A stretch of 64,000 bases of DNA from Mangrovimonas aestuarii (lineage in GTDB: Bacteria > Bacteroidota > Bacteroidia > Flavobacteriales > Flavobacteriaceae), in assembly GCF_028767185.1 (NCBI RefSeq), contig NZ_JARACK010000004.1, positions 1 to 64,000 on the forward strand. The letters are read 5' to 3'. The position numbers were made by a program, and so were the translations under genes. The notes under the pieces are model-generated. The model saw only the letters and a program-made list of their open reading frames with translations. It searched no databases and was not told where the DNA came from. Below are positions 8,718-16,699 of this stretch, piece after piece (the stretch's first letter is position 1; every line of letters begins with the position of its first letter).

Positions 8718-9608
8718 TTAATTGCGTTTGTCTTCCCCCCAAAGCAGTTTTTTTCTCAAAGTGTCCAAAAAGCGTTCATTAGTCAATTCGATCATATTTA
8801 TACTAAAAGAGGCTTTTTTTATTGTAAGTATCGTGTCGTTGTGCAGGGTTGCGATTCTTGAATCCAAGGATACCAAAAAATGATCTTCCCGACCATTTAC
8901 CTTTAGTTCAATTTTAGTTGAATCTGTTATTACTAATGGTCGAGCGTTAAGGTTGTGTGGGGCAATAGGAGTAATCACAAAACTGTTTGTATCGGGTGTA
9001 ATTACCGGGCCGCCACAACTTAGGGAATATCCTGTAGATCCTGTCGGGGTAGAAATAATTAAGCCGTCACTCCAGTAGGAGGTAAGGTGTTCGCCGTTAA
9101 GTTTGGTGTCCACTGTGATCATAGCAGTCGTATCCTTTCGGCTAACTGCTATTTCATTAAGTGCGAAATTTAATTCATCAAATGTTTCTGTTGGCGGGTT
9201 AGTTTCTATGGCAAGCAAGCTGCGTTTTGATAAACGGTATTGCCCAGCAAGAATAGCATCCAATGCGGTATCTATTTCTTCATGCTGTATGGTGGCCAAA
9301 AAACCCAAACGTCCAGTATTTATTCCAACTATTGGAATTTCCAGGTCTTTTACATGTGTTATGGCTCTTAGTATGGTGCCATCTCCACCAATGCTGATAA
9401 GAAGGCTGAAGGAGGCATCTAAACTATCAAACACACCGAATTCGCAAAATGCGGCATTTGAGTTTAGTTCAGCATGTATAAGCTTCGAAAACGTTCGTTC
9501 AATATAAACGTCGATCTTTTTTTTAAGGAGGTACTTGAGTAACGACTCGATGGAAGCACCAGAGTTTTTATGGTAAAACTGACCGTATATGGCTACCTTC
9601 ATGTTCAC
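8718..9608 (-). CDS. nadK: NAD kinase
   Basis: This cytoplasmic enzyme phosphorylates NAD to NADP. At 296 residues it has the normal length. The diagnostic GGDGT motif (LLISIGGDGTILRA) and the NE motif (LNEIAVSRKD) are present, as are the glycine-rich segment ISTPTGSTGYSLSCGGP and ITPIAPHNLNARP. The first codons read MNMKVAIYG, so the start may be either Met; MKVAIYG is the more common family beginning. It follows the CBS-domain gene by two bases and is followed by about 105 bases containing the separate porG promoter. Confidence 0.96.
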   Translation of the reverse strand: MNMKVAIYGQFYHKNSGASIESLLKYLLKKKIDVYIERTFSKLIHAELNSNAAFCEFGVFDSLDASFSLLISIGGDGTILRAITHVKDLEIPIVGINTGRLGFLATIQHEEIDTALDAILAGQYRLSKRSLLAIETNPPTETFDELNFALNEIAVSRKDTTAMITVDTKLNGEHLTSYWSDGLIISTPTGSTGYSLSCGGPVITPDTNSFVITPIAPHNLNARPLVITDSTKIELKVNGREDHFLVSLDSRIATLHNDTILTIKKASFSINMIELTNERFLDTLRKKLLWGEDKRN

Positions 9609-9610
9609 AA

Positions 9611-10270
9611 TTAGATGTCTAAATATTTGTTCAGGTAGTCCGAACGTTTCTTAAGATTTTCCAAATAGGTGTCTTCTTCGTGTCCTGAAATGATGTTATA
9701 GCTATAGCGCCTGAATGTTTGGATAATATCGTTTAGCCCAGATTGCCCAATTTTAATGGTTACTTGGACTGTGTCTTGATTCATGCTAGAAATGAAAGTG
9801 CCCAACAAGCGACCGTTGTTCGATTCTATAATTTGGCTTATTTCGCTAAAAGAATAATCGTTCACTCCTTTCTCAACAACAAGAATACCTCCTGGTTCGG
9901 AGAAAAAGGGGGTTTTATTGAATAAACCTATTATGTCGTTGAGTTCATAATACCCCAAATAATTGTTTTTAATGTCTAGAACCGGCATGACATTGGTGTG
10001 GTTTTGGGCAAAGATTTCAAGAACATCCAACCAGTTAGATGTGTCACGAACGTAAAAGCCACTTAAGGTATAAGCGTATTCAGAAATAAATTTATTACTA
10101 TCAAAGCAGTAAACATCGGCTTCGGAAATAGATCCCAAATAAACCCCTTCCTCATTGATAATAGGGAAGTGTGAATATGTAAGCTGATTGAACAGAAGTT
10201 GTAAATCACTTATTTTACTGCTCATTTTAACAGGTTCAATATCGTTGACTATGTAGTCCTGAAGGTTCAT
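9611..10270 (-). CDS. CBS-domain protein
   Basis: The 219-residue protein has two N-terminal CBS repeats (about residues 8-60 and 68-118: FPIINEEGVYLGSISEADVY and MPVLDIKNNYLGYYELNDII) forming one Bateman module. These modules usually bind adenine nucleotides or S-adenosylmethionine. The remaining ~100 residues look like an ACT-like alpha/beta fold (ILVVEKGVNDYSFSEISQIIES, then VQVTIKIGQ). No enzyme domain is seen, so it is probably a ligand-sensing regulator. It is two bases upstream of nadK, which makes an NAD(P) or ATP-sensing role attractive but unproven. It diverges from pdxJ. Confidence 0.8.
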   Translation of the reverse strand: MNLQDYIVNDIEPVKMSSKISDLQLLFNQLTYSHFPIINEEGVYLGSISEADVYCFDSNKFISEYAYTLSGFYVRDTSNWLDVLEIFAQNHTNVMPVLDIKNNYLGYYELNDIIGLFNKTPFFSEPGGILVVEKGVNDYSFSEISQIIESNNGRLLGTFISSMNQDTVQVTIKIGQSGLNDIIQTFRRYSYNIISGHEEDTYLENLKKRSDYLNKYLDI

Positions 10271-10334
10271 ACGTTGTAAATTTCCAAGTACGCAAATTAA
10301 TTAAAAAATAGTACAATAAGCCTGTTGTACTTTG

Positions 10335-10342
10335 TATTTTTG
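10335..10342 (+). promoter_or_regulatory. Candidate -7 element for pdxJ
   Basis: TATTTTTG matches the Bacteroidota TAnnTTTG -7 consensus and lies 18 bases before the pdxJ ATG, in the gap between two diverging genes. No convincing TTG -33 partner is seen at the right distance. Confidence 0.4.
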
Positions 10343-10360
10343 TGGTTTAAAAGCAGCATT

Positions 10361-11074
10361 ATGACAAAGTTAAGCGTAAACATCAATAAGATAGCAACCT
10401 TGAGGAATTCAAGAGGAGGAGATGTTCCTAATGTGGTGCGATTTGCAAAAGATGCCCAAAGCTTTGGAGCAGAGGGCATAACCATACACCCAAGACCAGA
10501 CGAACGTCATATTCGCTATCAAGATGCTTACGACCTGAAGCCTGAAGTGTATACTGAGTATAACATAGAAGGTAACCCTATTTCTAAATTCATCGACATG
10601 GTTTTAGAGGTTAAACCCACTCAAGTAACCCTTGTGCCAGATGCAGATGATGCCATTACTTCAAATGCGGGATGGGATACTATTAAACATCAAAAGTTTT
10701 TGGCGGAAGTGATTCAGGAGTTTAAAAATGCTGGAATCCGTACTTCTATTTTTGTTGATCCTGTTTTGGCTCAGATTGAAGGAGCAAAACTTACAGGGAC
10801 TGATAGAATTGAACTATACACCGAGGCTTTTGCACACGAATATGGGTTAGGGAATACTTCGGCTATAAAACCTTATTCAGACTGTGCCGAACTGGCCAAT
10901 AGTTTAGGGCTAGGTGTAAATGCAGGGCACGATTTGTCATTGGATAACATCCAGTTCTTTAAAGAGAATATTCCGGGGCTTTTGGAAGTCTCAATTGGTC
11001 ATGCTCTTATTTCAGAGAGTCTTTATCTGGGAGCTGAAAATGTAATTCAGATGTATCTTAATAAATTGAAATAA
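10361..11074 (+). CDS. pdxJ: Pyridoxine 5'-phosphate synthase
   Basis: PdxJ condenses 1-deoxyxylulose 5-phosphate with 3-amino-2-oxopropyl phosphate to form pyridoxine 5'-phosphate, the last ring-forming step of vitamin B6 synthesis (DXP-dependent route). The protein of 237 residues starts MTKLSVNINKIATLRNSRGG, the classic family opening. It contains GITIHPRPDERHI, VTLVPDADDAITSNAGWD and the C-terminal VNAGHDLSLDN and VSIGHALI. The ATG at 10361 is preferred because the frame upstream only adds non-family residues across the promoter-like box. It is followed after 14 bases by an alpha/beta hydrolase gene, probably co-transcribed. Confidence 0.96.
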   Translation: MTKLSVNINKIATLRNSRGGDVPNVVRFAKDAQSFGAEGITIHPRPDERHIRYQDAYDLKPEVYTEYNIEGNPISKFIDMVLEVKPTQVTLVPDADDAITSNAGWDTIKHQKFLAEVIQEFKNAGIRTSIFVDPVLAQIEGAKLTGTDRIELYTEAFAHEYGLGNTSAIKPYSDCAELANSLGLGVNAGHDLSLDNIQFFKENIPGLLEVSIGHALISESLYLGAENVIQMYLNKLK

Positions 11075-11088
11075 TCAAAGCAAAGGAA

Positions 11089-11850
11089 GTGACATTACAT
11101 TCAAATATTCTTGGAGACGGAAAGCCTTTTGTAATCCTACACGGATTTTTGGGAATGAGTGATAATTGGAAAACCTTAGGAGGGAAATTTAGTGATCAAG
11201 GTTATCAAGTTCACCTAGTAGACCAGAGAAATCATGGAAGAAGTTTTCATAGTGATGATTTTGATTATGAACTTTTGGTTGATGATTTAAGAGAATATTG
11301 TGAAGTTAATAAGTTGGAGGGTATTGTGCTTTTAGGGCATTCTATGGGTGGTAAAACAGCGATGTTATTTGCGACACAATATCCTGAGTTGGTTTCAAAA
11401 TTGATTGTTGCTGATATTTCCCCGAGATATTACCCTGTTCACCACGATACTATTTTGGCCGGATTGAGTGCTTTGGATTTCGATGAAGTAAAATCCAGAG
11501 GCCAGGCCGATAAGGTTATGCAACAATATGTGTCTGATTTTGGTACTCGCCAGTTTTTATTGAAAAACCTGTATTGGAAGGAAAAAGGACAGCTTGCATT
11601 GCGAATGAATTTGGACTCTCTGAGTAGTAATGTTTCTGAAGTTGGAGAGGCTTTACCTATGCATGCAAGGTTTGATGGTGACACCTTGTTTTTGCGTGGT
11701 GATCGTTCGGAATATATTATGCCAGACGATGAAAGTTTGATACATGCCCATTTCCCAAATGCTAAAATTGAAACCATAGCTAATGCAGGGCATTGGTTGC
11801 ATGCCGAAAACCCTACTGATTTTTATAACGCAGTAATTGCGTTTTTATAA
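11089..11850 (+). CDS. Alpha/beta-hydrolase (YbfF-like esterase)
   Basis: This 253-residue soluble alpha/beta-hydrolase shows the oxyanion motif LHGFLG (18-22), the strand VDQRNHGRS (44-52) typical of the YbfF esterase group, and the nucleophile elbow GHSMGG with Ser85. The acid is probably the Asp in the LFLRGDRSEY region, and the catalytic His is in AGHWLHAENP near the end. There is no signal peptide, so it is cytoplasmic and probably cleaves short acyl esters or thioesters; the substrate is unknown. The start is a GTG, the only start that keeps the N-terminal strand. It follows pdxJ closely; in this phylum a hydrolase is often seen beside pdxJ, but no B6 role can be inferred. Confidence 0.85.
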   Translation: MTLHSNILGDGKPFVILHGFLGMSDNWKTLGGKFSDQGYQVHLVDQRNHGRSFHSDDFDYELLVDDLREYCEVNKLEGIVLLGHSMGGKTAMLFATQYPELVSKLIVADISPRYYPVHHDTILAGLSALDFDEVKSRGQADKVMQQYVSDFGTRQFLLKNLYWKEKGQLALRMNLDSLSSNVSEVGEALPMHARFDGDTLFLRGDRSEYIMPDDESLIHAHFPNAKIETIANAGHWLHAENPTDFYNAVIAFL

Positions 11851-11939
11851 TCTCTATAGATATTTTTTCTTTTTATAATTAACTCCAAATAATATATCGT
11901 GAGGTTTAATTCTGATAGGGGTACTATTACTGTACTTCT

Positions 11940-11979
11940 AACTTTAAAAATTCTGTTTTTTTTTAGAATTTTTAAAGTT
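11940..11979. other. Perfect 15-bp inverted repeat with an oligo-T loop
   Basis: Arms 11940-11954 and 11965-11979 are perfectly complementary around the ten-base loop gttttttttt. The T run is inside the loop, not after the stem, so it is not a standard terminator for either strand. It lies in the 219-base gap between the hydrolase and a small membrane protein gene. The rest of that gap is AT-rich and shows nothing else clear. Confidence 0.6.
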
Positions 11980-12069
11980 GCCATTTACCGATTTTTGGAA
12001 ATCTCATAATCCAAGTCTATGGATAATTTCGTACATTTAAAGCAACGAGTTCTAAAAACCAACTAGAGT

Positions 12070-12420
12070 ATGAAGCTTATAATCAAATTATTGCTAACTG
12101 CATTGGCTGTTGTGGTCTTGGCAAGGATTCTTCCAGGTGTTCAAGTAGAAGCGTATTCAACAGCTATTATTGTTGCTGTTGTTTTGGCTTTATTAAATGT
12201 TATTGTTAAGCCACTTTTGGTGTTGTTTACGCTACCCGCAACCATACTTACTCTCGGTTTGTTTTTGTTTGTTATTAACGCCGTGATTATTCTTTTGGCA
12301 GATAAACTGGTTGATGGTTTTGGAGTGGCTAGTTTTTGGTGGGCGTTGCTGTTTAGTGTTCTTCTTTCCGTATTACAGTCGATACTTTACTCTTTACTGG
12401 AAGACGAAAAACAAAACTAA
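12070..12420 (+). CDS. Small membrane protein of the YvlD / phage holin 4 superfamily
   Basis: The 116-residue protein is almost wholly hydrophobic with four predicted transmembrane segments (about 4-22, 30-50, 55-78 and 88-108). Family features include the opening segment LARILPGVQVE and NVIVKPLLVLFTLPATILTLGLFLFVINA, the core of the YvlD/Phage_holin_4_2 family. Despite the name, these chromosomal proteins are not phage lysis proteins; their role in the inner membrane is unknown, with envelope-stress links in Firmicutes. No phage genes lie nearby. A small secreted protein gene follows after 33 bases. Confidence 0.82.
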   Translation: MKLIIKLLLTALAVVVLARILPGVQVEAYSTAIIVAVVLALLNVIVKPLLVLFTLPATILTLGLFLFVINAVIILLADKLVDGFGVASFWWALLFSVLLSVLQSILYSLLEDEKQN

Positions 12421-12453
12421 CTTTTATTAATCTCATCACCAAACAACCATCTC

Positions 12454-12891
12454 ATGACAACTAACCTAAAAATTGCTCAAATAGCCATTGTGATCTTGCC
12501 TTTGGCTTTAATGGGGTTTTCTTTACCTCTATCGAATACTGAAAAAGAAAATATTGAAGGAACATGGCAGTGGGAAAACCAAAAAGGAGAGCATACTTCT
12601 GTTTTATCGATAAAAGCTATAGATGGAAATAGTTATCAAGGGAGGTACTGCAGTGTGTTTTTTGAAGGGGAGAAAATTGATTGCAATAAAAGGATGGATG
12701 ATTTTAACGTAGAAATCAAAATGATTAGTCCCAATAGGTTTGAAGGCACCTTCAAAAGCAATTATTCCCAAAAGAAAGGAACTCTAGAATTGACACATTA
12801 CCCCAAAAAAGGTCAACTCAAATTGGAAATTATCGACCAGCCAAAAGGGGAGTATTATCTTCCGGATGATGCTGTTTTTGTAGGCTTTTAG
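12454..12891 (+). CDS. Hypothetical secreted protein with lipocalin-like character
   Basis: I do not recognise a named family. The 145 residues start with a hydrophobic segment (about 8-25, a likely signal peptide or anchor), followed by a beta-rich domain: EGTWQWENQKGEHTSVLSI, YQGRYCSVFFEGEKIDC, NRFEGTFKSNYSQKKGTLEL, LKLEI. The pattern GTW...F(E)GTF resembles small lipocalin-like or DUF2147-type envelope proteins. It may form a unit with the preceding membrane-protein gene. Confidence 0.6.
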   Translation: MTTNLKIAQIAIVILPLALMGFSLPLSNTEKENIEGTWQWENQKGEHTSVLSIKAIDGNSYQGRYCSVFFEGEKIDCNKRMDDFNVEIKMISPNRFEGTFKSNYSQKKGTLELTHYPKKGQLKLEIIDQPKGEYYLPDDAVFVGF

Positions 12892-13133
12892 CAAAAAAAT
12901 GGTGTAGATAGGTTGTTTTTAGTATCCTTCGCAATCTGGCAACTTTTCTGATTTTATTATTAAAAACTTATTCTTGGGCAATATACCTTCGCTCAAATAT
13001 TAAATTTCTTTTTAAGGTTGAATGCAATTAACTGATTAGGTGTTTTTTGTATGTGATTTCCTGTGTGTTTATGTCGTAGTAAAAATCATCTTGTTAATTA
13101 ATTTAACTATCATAAGCACAATGCGTTAAAAAC
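12892..13133. other. Non-coding AT-rich spacer upstream of tig
   Basis: The whole gap between the small secreted protein and tig is 381 bases. In 12892-13133 I see no open frame, tRNA, strong hairpin or repeat. The remainder, 13134-13272, holds the tig promoter and a roughly 100-base leader. Confidence 0.5.
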
Positions 13134-13164
13134 TTTGCTGGCCAAAAAAATTGTTATACTTTTG
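13134..13164 (+). promoter_or_regulatory. Promoter of tig
   Basis: TTTG (13134-13137) is followed after 19 bases by TACTTTTG (13157-13164). Both boxes match the Bacteroidota primary-sigma consensus with normal spacing. Transcription would start near 13171, leaving an untranslated leader of about 100 bases that contains a small GCCC/GGGC hairpin near 13243-13255. Confidence 0.7.
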
Positions 13165-13272
13165 CACCTCGTTTTTAGGATGGTCTATTTAGAGTTTGAC
13201 ATTAAAAAACGATTAAACAGTTAACAACTATTTATCATTAAATGCCCGTTAGGGCCTTTATAACATTCAAGT

Positions 13273-14601
13273 ATGAATATTACAAGAGAAAACATCGATG
13301 CATTAAATGCTGTAGTAAAGGTGGATATCGCTAAGGAAGATTACAGCGGTAAAGTTGAGAAAATCTTATCTGATTACCGTAAAACGGCTAACATACCAGG
13401 TTTCCGTAAGGGGCATGTACCTATGCAGATGGTAAAAAAACAATACGGGAAAGCTGTATTGGTTGACGAGGTTAACAAACTATTGCAAGACGCATTGAAT
13501 AAATATTTAACTGAGGAGAAGCTAGATGTGTTGGGTCAGCCGCTTCCAAAGCCACAAGATAACTTGGATTGGGATGCTGAGACTTTATCATTTGAGTTTG
13601 AACTTGGTTTAGCTCCTGAGTTTGACGTTGAATTGAAAGGTAAGGAGACTATCACTCAGTACAATATTGTTGCTGATGACAAAATGATCGACGAGCAAGT
13701 TGAGCGTATCCAAAAGCAGTTTGGTAAATTGGTTTCTCAAGATACAATTGCAGAAGATAGCGAAGTAACTGGTACTTACAAGAACGAAGAAAAGGAAATT
13801 GAAAATACTGTTACCTTAACTTTAGATAAGTTTGCTGACGATGCTACTCGTAAGCAGTTTGTTGGAGCTAAGATTGGTGATGTAATTACTTTAAACACTA
13901 AAGGTCTTTATAGTGATGCTCACGAATTGATGAACGCTCTTAAAGTGTCTCATGACGAGGCTCACGATTTGGATATTGAGGTGACTTTCGAAGTGATTGA
14001 AATCAACAAGCGTGAATTAGCAGATTTAGATCAAGAATTATTCGATAAAGTATTTGGTAAGGATGTTGTTAAGTCGGCTACAGAATTGAGAGATAAAATC
14101 AAGGAAGATGCTGAAAAGCAATTTGTACAACAAGCTGACCAAAAGTTATTGAACGATGTAACTGAGTATTTGGTTGCTAATACTAAGTTCGATCTTCCTG
14201 CTGAATTCCTTCAAAAGTGGATCCAAACTGCTGGAGAAAAAGAATTGGATGAAGCAGAAGCAAAAGAAGAATATGAAAAGTCTGAAAAAAGCTTGCGTTA
14301 CCAACTGATTGAAGGTAAGTTGATCACCAATAACGATATTCAAGTAACTTTAGAGGATATTAAAGGTCACGCTAAAGATATGATCAAAATGCAAATGGCT
14401 CAGTTTGGTCAGATGAATCCATCAGATGAAGAGCTTGAAGGTATTGCTGCTCGTGTATTGTCAAACCAAGACGAAGCACGTCGTATTTCTGAGCAAATCA
14501 TCAGCCAAAGACTATTGGAAGTGTATAAAGAAAAGGCAAACATCGAGATTAAAGAGGTAACTTACGAAGCGTTTGTAAAAGAAGTATACGGCGACAAATA
14601 A
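13273..14601 (+). CDS. tig: Trigger factor (ribosome-associated chaperone)
   Basis: The 442-residue protein has the trigger-factor layout. The N-terminal ribosome-binding domain contains the signature [20 protein letters not shown] (about 36-55; the GFRKG core binds ribosomal protein L23). A middle region takes the place of the FKBP-type domain and is diverged, and a long alpha-helical C-terminal arm domain follows. It binds nascent chains at the ribosome exit. The reduced PPIase-like region is normal for Bacteroidota. It is followed by clpP and clpX, the tig-clpP-clpX order common to many bacteria, but a terminator-like hairpin sits between tig and clpP. Confidence 0.94.
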   Translation: MNITRENIDALNAVVKVDIAKEDYSGKVEKILSDYRKTANIPGFRKGHVPMQMVKKQYGKAVLVDEVNKLLQDALNKYLTEEKLDVLGQPLPKPQDNLDWDAETLSFEFELGLAPEFDVELKGKETITQYNIVADDKMIDEQVERIQKQFGKLVSQDTIAEDSEVTGTYKNEEKEIENTVTLTLDKFADDATRKQFVGAKIGDVITLNTKGLYSDAHELMNALKVSHDEAHDLDIEVTFEVIEINKRELADLDQELFDKVFGKDVVKSATELRDKIKEDAEKQFVQQADQKLLNDVTEYLVANTKFDLPAEFLQKWIQTAGEKELDEAEAKEEYEKSEKSLRYQLIEGKLITNNDIQVTLEDIKGHAKDMIKMQMAQFGQMNPSDEELEGIAARVLSNQDEARRISEQIISQRLLEVYKEKANIEIKEVTYEAFVKEVYGDK

Positions 14602-14633
14602 GCAGATTCTTTTAAAGAATAAATCATTATATT

Positions 14634-14667
14634 TAGGCGTTGAATACTCTTGTTCAACGCCTATTTA
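14634..14667 (+). terminator. Terminator-like hairpin between tig and clpP
   Basis: An 11-bp perfect stem (14634-14644 with 14653-14663) and an eight-base loop are followed by a short T-rich tail. It would end or reduce tig transcripts before clpP, which starts about 30 bases later. Confidence 0.7.
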
Positions 14668-14695
14668 TTATCAATCAATTGTATTAAAGACGCTT

Positions 14696-15370
14696 ATGAA
14701 TTACGCTAAGGAATTTGAGAAATTCGCTATAAAAGACCAAGGGATCAGTAGTACTTATTATGGAAAGATAATGAGCCATATGTATCCAGTAGGGTTAACT
14801 CCAAATATTATTGAAGAACGTCAAATGAATGCTGTTGCTATGGACGTGTTTTCACGTTTAATGATGGATCGCATTATTTTTCTTGGTACCGGAATCAATG
14901 ACCAAGTAGCTAATATTGTTCAGGCTCAGTTATTGTTCTTGGAAAGTACCGATGCTTCAAAAGATATCCAAATTTACATCAATTCACCAGGAGGGGGAGT
15001 TTATGCAGGATTGGGAATCTACGATACCATGCAGTTCATTAAGCCAGATGTAGCAACCATTTGTACAGGTATGGCAGCCTCTATGGGGGCCGTGCTGTTA
15101 TGCGCAGGTACCAAGGGGAAACGTAGTGCTTTACCTCATTCAAGGGTAATGATCCACCAACCGCTTGGAGGTGCTCAAGGACAAGCTAGTGATATAGAAA
15201 TTACAGCTCGTGAAATCTTGACATTAAAAGAAGAATTGTATAAGATTATCAGTAAGCACTCTGGTCAGGAATACGACAAAGTTTACGACGACAGTGACCG
15301 TGATTACTGGATGAAGGCTGATAAAGCTAAAGAATATGGAATGATTGACGAGGTGTTGCAACGCAGCTAA
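14696..15370 (+). CDS. clpP: ATP-dependent Clp protease proteolytic subunit
   Basis: ClpP forms the tetradecameric serine-protease chamber that degrades unfolded substrates fed by ClpX. In 224 residues the catalytic triad is visible: Ser129 ([11 protein letters not shown]), His154 ([11 protein letters not shown]) and Asp203 (DSDRDYWM). The handle region EITAREIL and the oligomer-forming [16 protein letters not shown] are also intact. It carries an N-terminal extension of roughly 30 residues before the conserved core, as is common in Bacteroidota. clpX follows after 35 bases in the same direction. Confidence 0.97.
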   Translation: MNYAKEFEKFAIKDQGISSTYYGKIMSHMYPVGLTPNIIEERQMNAVAMDVFSRLMMDRIIFLGTGINDQVANIVQAQLLFLESTDASKDIQIYINSPGGGVYAGLGIYDTMQFIKPDVATICTGMAASMGAVLLCAGTKGKRSALPHSRVMIHQPLGGAQGQASDIEITAREILTLKEELYKIISKHSGQEYDKVYDDSDRDYWMKADKAKEYGMIDEVLQRS

Positions 15371-15405
15371 TCAAATCATTAAAAAATAGAAGGAGAAAAA
15401 GAGTT

Positions 15406-16638
15406 ATGGCAAAGGAAGAATTAGAATGTTCATTTTGTGGAAGGAAAAAACCTGAGACCAACTTACTTATTGCAGGTCTTGATGCCCATATCTGCGACAG
15501 ATGTATAGAGCAAGCCCACGGTATTGTTTTGGAAGAATCAAGACAATCTGAGAACAGTGAACTTTCTGCAGAGTTAATGTTGCGAAAGCCTCAGCAGATA
15601 AAGTCATTTTTAGATGAGTATATCATAGGGCAGGAGACTACCAAGAAAGTGATGTCGGTAGCGGTTTATAACCACTATAAGCGTTTATTACAACCAGTTT
15701 CTAATGATGATATAGAGATTCAAAAGAGTAACATTATCATGGTTGGGCAAACAGGTACTGGTAAAACATTAGTGGCCAAAACCATTGCAAGAATGCTTAA
15801 CGTTCCGTTAGCTATAGTAGATGCTACTGTCTTGACAGAAGCTGGTTATGTTGGTGAGGATGTAGAAAGTATTCTTACTCGTTTACTTCAAGCTGCCGAT
15901 TACAACTTGGAAAAGGCAGAGAAAGGAATCGTTTTCATTGATGAGATTGATAAGATTGCTCGTAAAAGTGATAACCCATCCATTACCAGAGATGTATCAG
16001 GTGAAGGAGTTCAACAGGCGTTATTAAAACTTTTGGAAGGGACAGTTGTAAATGTTCCACCAAAAGGAGGTCGTAAGCATCCAGATCAAAAGTTTATTGA
16101 GGTAAATACTGAAAATATCTTATTCATAGCAGGAGGAGCCTTCGATGGTATCGATAAGATTATTTCCAAACGTTTGAATATGCAGGCTGTTGGATATAGC
16201 GCTTCAAAAGCAGAAGATGTAATTGATCAGGATAATCTGTTGCAGTACATTATTCCTAAAGACTTAAAGGATTTTGGTTTGATTCCTGAAATTATTGGTC
16301 GTCTACCGGTATTAACGCACATGAATCCGTTAGATGCCAAAACCCTTAGAGCCATTTTGACAGAGCCTAAAAATGCAATTATCAAGCAGTATAAGAAATT
16401 GTTTGAGATGGATGATATCGATTTCAGTATTACTGAAGGAGCTCTGGACTTTATTGTTGAAAAGGCAATTGAATACAAACTTGGTGCTCGTGGATTACGA
16501 TCGTTGTGCGAGGAAATCCTAACCGATGCTATGTTTGAATTACCGGGTACCGATGAAGATTCTTTAAAGGTAACCAAGGCTTACGCCGAGGATAAGCTCA
16601 CCAAAACGACTTTGAAAAAGTTGAAAGCGGTATCATAG
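15406..16638 (+). CDS. clpX: ATP-dependent Clp protease ATPase subunit ClpX
   Basis: ClpX is a hexameric AAA+ unfoldase that recognises tagged substrates and threads them into ClpP. The N-terminal zinc-binding domain has the four cysteines (CSFCGRKK and CDRC). The AAA+ module has Walker A GQTGTGKT, the pore loop GYVGEDVES, Walker B IVFIDEID and the sensor-2 region GARGLRS. At 410 residues it is full length. A strong terminator follows the stop. Confidence 0.97.
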   Translation: MAKEELECSFCGRKKPETNLLIAGLDAHICDRCIEQAHGIVLEESRQSENSELSAELMLRKPQQIKSFLDEYIIGQETTKKVMSVAVYNHYKRLLQPVSNDDIEIQKSNIIMVGQTGTGKTLVAKTIARMLNVPLAIVDATVLTEAGYVGEDVESILTRLLQAADYNLEKAEKGIVFIDEIDKIARKSDNPSITRDVSGEGVQQALLKLLEGTVVNVPPKGGRKHPDQKFIEVNTENILFIAGGAFDGIDKIISKRLNMQAVGYSASKAEDVIDQDNLLQYIIPKDLKDFGLIPEIIGRLPVLTHMNPLDAKTLRAILTEPKNAIIKQYKKLFEMDDIDFSITEGALDFIVEKAIEYKLGARGLRSLCEEILTDAMFELPGTDEDSLKVTKAYAEDKLTKTTLKKLKAVS

Positions 16639-16661
16639 GCATATTAAAGAGATATAAAAAG

Positions 16662-16696
16662 AAACCCCATTGCAAATTGTAATGGGGTTTTGTTTT
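16662..16696. terminator. Bidirectional terminator between clpX and the GH3 gene
   Basis: A 10-bp perfect stem (16662-16671 with 16681-16690) and a nine-base loop are followed by T residues on the plus strand. Its place between two converging genes suggests it serves both. Confidence 0.82.
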
Positions 16697-16699
16697 TGT

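Noticed and set aside
9103-9507. 134-codon plus-strand frame opposite nadK
   Set aside because: It lies wholly inside a clear NAD kinase gene and shows no family motif.
12070-12420. Possible prophage trace because of the holin-like family name
   Set aside because: This chromosomal YvlD-like family is not a lysis gene, and no phage structural, integrase or lysin genes are nearby.
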